Below the pieces are notes generated by a model. The model was not told where the DNA came from. It did no database searches and was given only the letters and a program-made list of their open reading frames with translations. Positions 1 through 5,789 of a stretch of DNA of 19,537 nucleotides are shown in pieces. Location: the NCBI GenBank assembly GCA_964636965.1, contig CAZWST010000031.1, positions 1 to 19,537 on the forward strand, given 5' to 3'. How positions within the stretch are numbered: position 1 is the stretch's first letter; each line of letters begins with the position of its first letter. The translations under genes were made by a program, and so were the position numbers. The DNA comes from CAG-582 sp964636965. Lineage in GTDB: Bacteria > Bacillota_I > Bacilli_A > RF39 > UBA660.

Positions 1-77
1 TACTATATTATTTATACTATTACAAGTATAAAAATCAACGTATTTTCGGTACTTTGAAGCAGATTTTTAATATTTGT
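1..77 (-). repeat. Duplicated promoter block, copy 1 (matches 8376-8452)
   Basis: Positions 1-77 match 8376-8452 at 73 of 77 bases (differences at 16, 27, 55 and 56). In copy 2 the block lies just upstream of the 32-residue toxin-like gene. Read on the minus strand it contains TTGATT, 16 nt and TATAAA (CATAAA in copy 2), a plausible promoter firing leftwards out of the window. An inverted repeat, TATACT at 13-18 and AGTATA at 25-30, becomes TATGCT and AGCATA in copy 2, so bases 16 and 27 changed together. The block begins 4 nt past the stop codon of Gly-rich gene 1. A second toxin-like locus left of the window is inferred. Confidence 0.7.
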
Positions 78-80
78 TAT

Positions 81-1367
81 TTATTTTCCTAGATATGTAA
101 TTTTTGCATATCCATCACCTTGTTTTGCACAATTAGCTATTGGAGATGAGTTAGTACACGTAGTAGAAATAGTTTTTGTTGATTCTTCGGTTGATTGTTC
201 ACAATTATAACAATACATTACCTTATTAGTTAATAAATAATTCCCAATATATCCCGAACCTCCACTACCACAACCTAAATAATTACAGTTACTATTAATA
301 GTTCCACCAAAAAATCCGCCATAGAACCCTCCTCCTCCACCAGAGTTTCCAGTTCCACTACCTCCTTGTCCAAACAAATTTCCAGAAGTTTGTGTCGCTA
401 TACAAGTCTGTTGCTGAGTAACAATAGTTGTATCGTTATTAGAATAGGCTCCACTGCTTTTAAATCCTCCTCCAGATCCGCCATTTCCCCATCGTGCAGA
501 AGTACTATGATTAGCTTGATCTCTTGCACCGCCGCCGCCTCCAGAAACAATTATAATTTCTGATAGATAATTTTCTAGTGACGAAAGAGAACCTGATTTA
601 GTAGCAATATGAGAAGCTCCGCCACCTGATGCATTAATATGATTAAGTCCATCGTTTCCTATTACTGAGCCACCACCATTATATCCGCCGGGCAACGATT
701 CTCCTCTTGAACTTGCACCTTTTCCTTTTCCTCCGACATTTATATAAATTTCTTGATCTTTGTTTAGTAAAATATTACCAGAAGAGTAACCTCCATAACC
801 ACCATTATACCCAGAAATATTTCCACCTTGAGCACCCCAAGTTTCAAGCATATATTCACCATCACAAGGTACTGCAAATTCTTGTTCGGCGCCGGTATAA
901 TTAAATTCCCATTCTGTGCCTTCTAATGCTATACAAATATCTTCTGCATAATCTGTTCTACTAATTTTCTCAACATTTATAGTACACGTTATCTCACTTG
1001 TATTTATTGTATTTATTGTTTTAGTTATTCTATTTTGTGCAGATAAATTATTGATTTGTTCAATTGTAACATTATCGGCTGGTGTACAAACAAGATTAAT
1101 ATTTGTATCATATTGATAACTATAATTAGTTACTGTATATTCTAATGTATCATTTCCGGTTCCAGTAAATGTGAATGCTTTTTTATTTGCAGATATCAAT
1201 TCAACTTTAGCATCATTATTTATTTTAAGATTAGTTATTTCTATTTTAAAGTCTTCTAAGTTTTCTGCTATATTAACATTTCCTTTTATATCTAGTACAG
1301 TTGATAATGTTGCAAATCCAATAGTTACAAAAAATATAAGAAAAAATATTATGATATGCTTCTTCAT
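81..1367 (-). CDS. Secreted glycine-rich domain protein 1
   Basis: A 428-residue exported protein. Residues 1-20 are a basic then hydrophobic signal segment (MKKHIIIFFLIFF). About residues 21-140 form a non-glycine-rich domain with two cysteines and a beta-strand-like pattern. The rest is a glycine-rich domain that opens with an FNYTG, EQ, F, VPC, G, Y, E, WGA pattern, continues with many GGxGG blocks and ends in GYAKITYLG. This fits the family of the glycine-rich region of ALK/LTK receptors (Pfam Gly_rich), recognised by eye. There is no LPXTG motif or C-terminal membrane helix, so how it is held at the surface is unknown. The ATG has a GAAAGG site. The N-terminal half and promoter closely match those of the gene at 5790-7961. 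A surface or adhesin-like role is inference. Confidence 0.85.
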   Translation of the reverse strand: MKKHIIIFFLIFFVTIGFATLSTVLDIKGNVNIAENLEDFKIEITNLKINNDAKVELISANKKAFTFTGTGNDTLEYTVTNYSYQYDTNINLVCTPADNVTIEQINNLSAQNRITKTINTINTSEITCTINVEKISRTDYAEDICIALEGTEWEFNYTGAEQEFAVPCDGEYMLETWGAQGGNISGYNGGYGGYSSGNILLNKDQEIYINVGGKGKGASSRGESLPGGYNGGGSVIGNDGLNHINASGGGASHIATKSGSLSSLENYLSEIIIVSGGGGGARDQANHSTSARWGNGGSGGGFKSSGAYSNNDTTIVTQQQTCIATQTSGNLFGQGGSGTGNSGGGGGFYGGFFGGTINSNCNYLGCGSGGSGYIGNYLLTNKVMYCYNCEQSTEESTKTISTTCTNSSPIANCAKQGDGYAKITYLGK

Positions 1368-1409
1368 ATAAATATTCCTTTCTATTTTTAGGCGTAGTTT
1401 CCTATAATA

Positions 1410-1440
1410 AGCATACCATTTTTTTTTTTTTTTTTAGCAA
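1410..1440 (-). promoter_or_regulatory. Promoter of Gly-rich gene 1 with a 17-A spacer tract
   Basis: On the minus strand: TTGCTA (1440-1435), then a run of A, then TGG and TATGCT (1415-1410), an extended -10 element. The homopolymer is 17 long (1419-1435) and one A belongs to the -35 hexamer, giving a 19-nt spacer where 17 is optimal. The paralogue's promoter has the same TGGTATGCTTA but only 8 A. Changes in run length would move the -35 relative to the -10, so slippage could switch expression. Confidence 0.65.
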
Positions 1441-1475
1441 GACTAATTAGTTCCGTCAAGACTAAAATCATTTAA

Positions 1476-1495
1476 TTTATACATTATTTGACACA
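1476..1495. repeat. 20-bp element shared upstream of both Gly-rich genes, copy 1
   Basis: The plus-strand sequence TTTATACATTATTTGACACA is identical at 8047-8066. It lies 61 bp upstream of the -10 hexamer here and 38 bp upstream in copy 2. The difference exceeds the poly(A) length difference, so the intervening DNA has diverged while this element has not. It may be an operator or activator site, or simply leftover duplication. Confidence 0.6.
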
Positions 1496-1496
1496 T

Positions 1497-1522
1497 AAAA
1501 AAAGATACTACAATTAGTATCT
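1497..1522 (-). terminator. Intrinsic terminator after nrnA
   Basis: On the minus strand an 8-bp perfect stem, AGATACTA and TAGTATCT around ATTG, is followed by seven T. It directly follows the nrnA stop codon and closes the ackA-nrnA unit before Gly-rich gene 1. Confidence 0.88.
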
Positions 1523-2467
1523 TCATTTACATGCATCATCTAAAGCAGCGAATAATTGATCAACTTCTTCTTCTGTTTTAAGTCGAGCACCTGATGCAAA
1601 CTTATGTCCTCCACCATTAAACTGACTTGCAACCTCATTAATAACTATTCCTCTACTTCTAATATTTATTTTAAATTGTTCATTCTTCTCATCATATGAT
1701 GAAAAAGCCCAAACCTTAACTTCTTTAATAAAATTAAAATCATTTACCATATTAGAAGCTGTTGATGAATCAACACCATACTTCTTAATAATATCATTAG
1801 TTATCTTTATATAACCAAGACCATTTTCGGTAATAGTCATATTATTTATCAAATATGCTTCGAACTTTCTTTCACTTATACTTCTTTCATAAAGATTATT
1901 ATAGACATTCATTAAATCAATATTATAATCATTTAGAAGTTTTGAACACAATTCAAAAGTTCTTGGCGTTGTATAACTAAGTAAAAATCTGTCAGAATCA
2001 GCTACTATTCCCAAATAAAGAATACTTGCTATTTCATCATTAATTTTTAATTTAGTTTTATACACTAATTCTGTAATTAATTGGCAAACACTAGAACTTT
2101 CAGTATCAACAAGTTCTAGATTTGCAACATTTTCATCACAAGGATGATGATCAATTTTTATTATATAGTCATATCTTGGTGCATACGCTGAATCTACTCT
2201 TTCAAGAGTTGGAACATCTAGAATAATTAATAAAGCATGAGTAAGTTTAGATTCATCAACTTTATCTAATGATCCCATGTATTTAAATCTTGAAACACCA
2301 GTTCCCACTGCATAAACTTTTTTATTTGGAAAATTTAACTTAATAAGTTCTCTTAAAGCTATTTCACTTCCAACTGCATCAGGATCAGGTCCAATATGAC
2401 GAGCAATTACTATTGTCTCATATTCTTTAATTTTCTTTAATATTTTTCTATATATATTATTTACCAA
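1523..2467 (-). CDS. nrnA: DHH/DHHA1 phosphoesterase, NrnA-like oligoribonuclease
   Basis: A 314-residue cytoplasmic enzyme of the DHH-DHHA1 family. NrnA-type members degrade short RNA oligonucleotides and can hydrolyse pAp, and some relatives cleave pApA. Metal-binding signatures are present: H24, D28 and D30 in HIGPDPDAVG, D84 in ILDVP, and DHH at 106-108. The DHHA1 substrate-binding GGGH lies at 285-288 followed by KFASGA. Length matches the family (about 310-320). The start is TTG with GAGGT five to six bases upstream; no ATG fits. It lies 17 nt downstream of ackA, so the two are probably co-transcribed, and a terminator follows. NrnA versus a c-di-AMP-pathway relative cannot be settled from sequence alone. 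Confidence 0.92.
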   Translation of the reverse strand: MVNNIYRKILKKIKEYETIVIARHIGPDPDAVGSEIALRELIKLNFPNKKVYAVGTGVSRFKYMGSLDKVDESKLTHALLIILDVPTLERVDSAYAPRYDYIIKIDHHPCDENVANLELVDTESSSVCQLITELVYKTKLKINDEIASILYLGIVADSDRFLLSYTTPRTFELCSKLLNDYNIDLMNVYNNLYERSISERKFEAYLINNMTITENGLGYIKITNDIIKKYGVDSSTASNMVNDFNFIKEVKVWAFSSYDEKNEQFKINIRSRGIVINEVASQFNGGGHKFASGARLKTEEEVDQLFAALDDACK

Positions 2468-2484
2468 GATACCTCACTACCAAA

Positions 2485-3687
2485 CTATTTATTTATTATA
2501 TCAAATGTATCAAGCGCTATCATTAATTCTTCATTTGTTGGAATTACATAAACAGGAACAGAACTATCTGGTTCACTTATAATTCCTTCATGAATATCAC
2601 AATAGCTTGCTACTTGCATATTCTTATTCTTATCAATCTTTATTCCTAAAGATCCTAATCTTTCAACAATTTGTTCTCTAAATTCACGAGCATTTTCACC
2701 TAGACCAGCAGTAAATACTAAAGCATCTACTTTACCATCTAATTCAACATAATATTTAGCAATATAATCAACTACTCTATTTGCAGACATATCGTTAGCT
2801 AAAATTGCTTGTGGGTCATGTTCATCAAACATAGCATGCTCAATATCTCTATGATCTGCGTATTTTTCACTAATACCTAAAAGTCCACTCTCTTTATTTA
2901 AAATATTATCTACTTCAGTAATAGATTTTCCAGTCTTATTCATATAATAAGGAATTACTGAATAATCTATATCACCAGAACGAGTTCCCATTATTAAACC
3001 AGCATTTGGACTAAATCCCATAGTTGTATCATAACTCTTAGAGTCTTTAATACAACAAATACTTGAGCCTGAACCAATATGGCAATTAATTATATTAATA
3101 CTATCTTTTCCTAAGATATTCTTCATTGTCTTAGTAATATATTTATGACTTGTACCATGGAAACCATATTTTCTTATTCCATAATCTCTATACCAAGAAT
3201 AAGGCACTGAATATAAATAATTAATTTCAGGTATTGTTTGATGGAATGATGTATCAAATACACCTACACAAGGAGTATTTGGCATAGCGTTTTGAAATGC
3301 TCTAATACAACTAATCATAGCTGGATTATGTAATGGAGCTAAATCATTAAATTTTTCACATTCTTTAATAACCTCATCATTTAAAAGAACTGAATCTTTA
3401 AATAAATCTCCACCATGAACTAAACGATGTCCTACACCATCTATTTCATCTAAAGAAGCAACTATACCATTACTTAACAATTCTTCTTTTAAATGATTTA
3501 CTGCATCATTATGATCCTTAAGTACTGCTTCTTTCTTAATTTTTTGTCCGTTTATTTTGATGCTATAGAAACTTTCATCAGTTCCTATTCTTTCAAAATA
3601 TCCACTAATTAATTCTTTTTCACTTGGAAGTTCAATACAATTAAATTTTAATGATGAACTACCAGCATTAACTGTTAAAATTTTCAT
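2485..3687 (-). CDS. ackA: Acetate kinase
   Basis: A 400-residue acetate kinase (ASKHA fold) converting acetyl phosphate and ADP to acetate and ATP, normally the final ATP-forming step of mixed-acid fermentation. Family signatures: NAGSSSLKF at 7-15 (N7), GHRLVHGG at 86-93 (R88, H91), FDTSFHQT at 144-151 (D145), FHGTSHKY at 176-183, MGTRSGDID at 233-241 (R236), FTAGLGENA, and the C-terminal E386. Full length. The phosphate-binding stretch reads HIGSGSS where HLGNGAS is commoner, a conservative variant. ATG follows a GGAAGGGTG site. No phosphotransacetylase gene is adjacent, so the partner lies elsewhere. The gene starts after the terminator of the 55-residue gene, from an extended -10 promoter, and is followed by nrnA. 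Confidence 0.97.
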   Translation of the reverse strand: MKILTVNAGSSSLKFNCIELPSEKELISGYFERIGTDESFYSIKINGQKIKKEAVLKDHNDAVNHLKEELLSNGIVASLDEIDGVGHRLVHGGDLFKDSVLLNDEVIKECEKFNDLAPLHNPAMISCIRAFQNAMPNTPCVGVFDTSFHQTIPEINYLYSVPYSWYRDYGIRKYGFHGTSHKYITKTMKNILGKDSINIINCHIGSGSSICCIKDSKSYDTTMGFSPNAGLIMGTRSGDIDYSVIPYYMNKTGKSITEVDNILNKESGLLGISEKYADHRDIEHAMFDEHDPQAILANDMSANRVVDYIAKYYVELDGKVDALVFTAGLGENAREFREQIVERLGSLGIKIDKNKNMQVASYCDIHEGIISEPDSSVPVYVIPTNEELMIALDTFDIINK

Positions 3688-3709
3688 TTATTTCACACCC
3701 TTCCTACGT

Positions 3710-3718
3710 ATTATAGCA
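3710..3718 (-). promoter_or_regulatory. Extended -10 promoter of ackA
   Basis: The minus strand reads TGCTATAAT, a consensus TATAAT with the upstream TG of an extended -10. The -35 position reads TAGGGA, a poor match. The element sits at the end of the T-run of the preceding terminator, about 25 bp before the ackA start. Confidence 0.6.
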
Positions 3719-3719
3719 T

Positions 3720-3748
3720 AAAAAAAAGATATTCCCTACCTTTTTTTT
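3720..3748 (-). terminator. Terminator after the 55-residue gene
   Basis: Minus strand: an A8-GGTA arm pairs with TATC-T8 around a GGGAA loop (one G-U pair). The T arm doubles as the U tract and the stop codon of the small gene lies inside the hairpin. The A-rich arm on the other strand could also end plus-strand transcripts. Confidence 0.6.
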
Positions 3749-3903
3749 GCGTTTATATTTCCCTTTACTTTAAATTCTTGATTATTACTTATTTTTGTCT
3801 TTTTAAAACTATTTAAACCGGTATTAAAACCATAATTATTATTATAATCATACATAATTTTTTTATATTCACTTTTTTCATTTAAATCACTTAATTTATC
3901 CAT
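3736..3903 (-). CDS. Small hypothetical protein, 55 residues
   Basis: An unrecognised 55-residue basic, Asn- and Lys-rich soluble peptide (begins MDKLSDLNEKSEYKK, ends NAKKR). Evidence that it is real: a GGTGATATT site at the spacing used by other genes here, an uninterrupted frame, and a terminator that coincides with its stop codon. It lies 38 nt downstream of the exported protein at 3942-4454 and is probably its operon partner. No transmembrane segment, no metal-binding cysteines and no family I can name. Confidence 0.6.
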   Translation of the reverse strand: MDKLSDLNEKSEYKKIMYDYNNNYGFNTGLNSFKKTKISNNQEFKVKGNINAKKR

Positions 3904-3941
3904 AATATCACCATTAATATTATGAGTAAATTAAAAATAAT

Positions 3942-4454
3942 TTATTCACAAATATATAAAGGATCTAAATTAGTTACTGCTTGCTTATATACTTCATAAT
4001 CATCAATTGAATCAATTACCATCTTAAGACTAGTGAATGTTGTCGTTAACTCTTCAACACGAACTTTATCATATTGCTTAGGATTAAATTGTACTGAAAT
4101 TGAATAATCAGCTGTACTACCTTGCATACCAGCTGTAGTTACTCCATTAAGCGTCTTATTACTTATTTCACTTACTATTGAATTTGCAGCTTCATAACCA
4201 CTAAGATCACTAATCTTAGTTAAATAAGATATCATAACATTAGTTATAGTTGACTCTTTAATAGTAAAAGTATAAACACTTTCAAATGAATCATTTGTAA
4301 GCTTACATGTTTTTATAGAAGTATTTGTAGTTGGTACCGGAATATATGTTTCTTCTTTAAGTAATAGTAAGTCTTGATTAAAATAACCAAAAAGCCCTAC
4401 ACCTAGAAGAACAATAACAGCAAATGCCCAAACAACAACCACCTTAATATTCAT
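3942..4454 (-). CDS. Membrane-anchored exported protein of unknown function
   Basis: A 170-residue protein with an N-terminal hydrophobic helix (about residues 4-25, VVVVWAFAVIVLLGVGLFG) and an outside domain of about 145 residues. The soluble part has an alternating strand pattern (YTFTIKESTITNVMISYLT, then ADYSISVQFN) and a cysteine near each end (CKL, and CE at the very C-terminus) that could form a disulfide. The pattern loosely recalls small YehR/DUF1307-type lipoproteins, but there is no lipobox cysteine, so this is only a suggestion. The start used is the ATG preceded by AGGTGATACT; an ATG 15 nt upstream lacks a site. It has its own promoter and is followed by the 55-residue gene. Confidence 0.8.
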   Translation of the reverse strand: MNIKVVVVWAFAVIVLLGVGLFGYFNQDLLLLKEETYIPVPTTNTSIKTCKLTNDSFESVYTFTIKESTITNVMISYLTKISDLSGYEAANSIVSEISNKTLNGVTTAGMQGSTADYSISVQFNPKQYDKVRVEELTTTFTSLKMVIDSIDDYEVYKQAVTNLDPLYICE

Positions 4455-4470
4455 AGTATCACCTATCATG

Positions 4471-4499
4471 ATTATATAAAAAAAACATCTCTTTTACAA
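4471..4499 (-). promoter_or_regulatory. Promoter for the exported protein, inside the thiI terminator
   Basis: Minus strand: TTGTAA (4499-4494), 17 nt, TATAAT (4476-4471). The -35 begins in the loop of the thiI terminator hairpin and the spacer is its T-run. The predicted transcript would start only about 10 nt before the ATG. Confidence 0.65.
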
Positions 4500-4505
4500 G
4501 ATGTT
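4478..4505 (-). terminator. Intrinsic terminator after thiI
   Basis: Minus strand: AACATCT, an 8-nt loop, AGATGTT, then a run of T, 15 nt beyond the thiI stop codon. Confidence 0.85.
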
Positions 4506-4519
4506 TAAAATTAGTTTAC

Positions 4520-5710
4520 TTATAATATACTTGAATGTTTTTCACTTATTTTATTGGTTACTTTTATAACTTCTGAGTTAACAACTGCATTTTTTATTAA
4601 AGTTTCATAATCAAACTTTTCTTCTGCTTCAATAGCTGTATTTAGATCAGGATTAATTACTGGATGATCTGGAACAAATATTGTACAACAATCTTCATAA
4701 GGAAGAATTGATGTCTCATAAGTTTCAATATTCTTAGATATTTCAATTATATCTAATTTATCTAAACACGCAACTGGTCTTATAACTGGCATTTTTGTAA
4801 CATTATTAATAACTGACATACTAGTTAAAGTTTGGCTTGCAACTTGCCCAATAGATTCTCCATTAATTATAATTTTACAATTATTTCTGCTAGCTAACTT
4901 TTCAGCAATTCTATACATTTGTCTTCTCATTATGGTTACTAAATATTCACGAGGGCAATTTCTTAAAATAGATTCTTGTATTTCCGTAAAATTAACTACA
5001 TGCAGTTTAACATAACCTGAATATTCAGCTAATTTTTTAGCAAGTGTAATAACTTTATTCTTTGCAGCTTCACTAGTGTGAGGAGGGCTTTCAAAATACA
5101 CTGCTTCAATTCTAACACCGCGTTTTAAAGCAAGATACCCAGCAACAGGTGAATCAATTCCACCAGATAACATAAGAAGCCCTTTTCCAGCAACACCAAC
5201 TGGATAACCACCTATACCTTTTATTTTATCAAAATAAATATAAGATGAAGCAAAACGAACTTCAATATTAATTATAAGATTAGGATTATGAACATCAACA
5301 TGAGCATTCTCTTTATTCTTTAAAACTACTCCTCCTAAAACTTTAGATATTTCCATAGAAGTCATCGGATAACTTTTATCACTTCTCTTAGTTTCAACCT
5401 TAAATGAACTTATATCTTTATCTTTAATTAATTCAATTAATGAAGTTTTTATATTTTCAATATCATTATTATCAAGTTCATAACCGATATTTATTTCATG
5501 TATACCAAAAGTTTTCTTCACCTTCTCAATAACTCGTTCAATTTCATTATCATTTGCATATATAAACATACGACCTTTATCATATCTTATCTCTGTTTCA
5601 AAATCAACTAAACTAGATTTTATATTATCTTTTAAAGTAGTTATAAAAAAATTAATATTATCTTTTTTAGTAGTTAATTCCCCATATTTAATAATTATAA
5701 GTTTTTTCAT
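4520..5710 (-). CDS. thiI: tRNA 4-thiouridine sulfurtransferase ThiI
   Basis: A 396-residue ThiI that adenylates and thiolates U8 of tRNA; in many bacteria it also serves thiamine thiazole synthesis. Order: N-terminal ferredoxin-like segment, THUMP RNA-binding domain (about 60-165), then a PP-loop ATPase with SGGIDSP at 182-188. CC at 341-342 in the LPYEDCCTIFVP stretch matches the conserved cysteine region of the catalytic domain. No C-terminal rhodanese domain, so this is the short Bacillus-type form, which depends on a separate cysteine desulfurase; none is seen nearby. The ATG after GAGGGATACT is preferred over one 12 nt upstream. Transcribed alone: a promoter overlaps the Gly-rich 2 terminator and a terminator follows. 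Confidence 0.96.
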   Translation of the reverse strand: MKKLIIIKYGELTTKKDNINFFITTLKDNIKSSLVDFETEIRYDKGRMFIYANDNEIERVIEKVKKTFGIHEINIGYELDNNDIENIKTSLIELIKDKDISSFKVETKRSDKSYPMTSMEISKVLGGVVLKNKENAHVDVHNPNLIINIEVRFASSYIYFDKIKGIGGYPVGVAGKGLLMLSGGIDSPVAGYLALKRGVRIEAVYFESPPHTSEAAKNKVITLAKKLAEYSGYVKLHVVNFTEIQESILRNCPREYLVTIMRRQMYRIAEKLASRNNCKIIINGESIGQVASQTLTSMSVINNVTKMPVIRPVACLDKLDIIEISKNIETYETSILPYEDCCTIFVPDHPVINPDLNTAIEAEEKFDYETLIKNAVVNSEVIKVTNKISEKHSSIL

Positions 5711-5735
5711 AGTATCCCTCATTCGTTAATATTTT

Positions 5736-5764
5736 AACATACATAAAAGAAAAAAGACATTCAA
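5736..5764 (-). promoter_or_regulatory. Promoter of thiI, overlapping the upstream terminator
   Basis: Minus strand: TTGAAT (5764-5759), 17 nt, TATGTT (5741-5736). The -35 is the downstream arm of the Gly-rich 2 terminator. Confidence 0.5.
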
Positions 5765-5781
5765 AGTTAATATTGAATGTC
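5749..5781 (-). terminator. Intrinsic terminator after Gly-rich gene 2
   Basis: Minus strand: a 9-bp perfect stem, GACATTCAA and TTGAATGTC, with an 8-nt loop, then six T. It lies 8 nt after the stop codon. Confidence 0.9.
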
Positions 5782-5789
5782 AAAAAGAA

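Noticed and set aside
366..904. Plus-strand frames opposite Gly-rich gene 1 (also at 5824-6081 and 7765-7965)
   Set aside because: They arise from the antisense of Gly codons and have no ribosome-binding sites; the minus-strand gene has signal peptide, domain pattern and paralogue support.
81..1367. Collagen-like Gly-X-Y repeat
   Set aside because: Glycines come in irregular GG and GGG clusters, not every third residue, and proline is rare.
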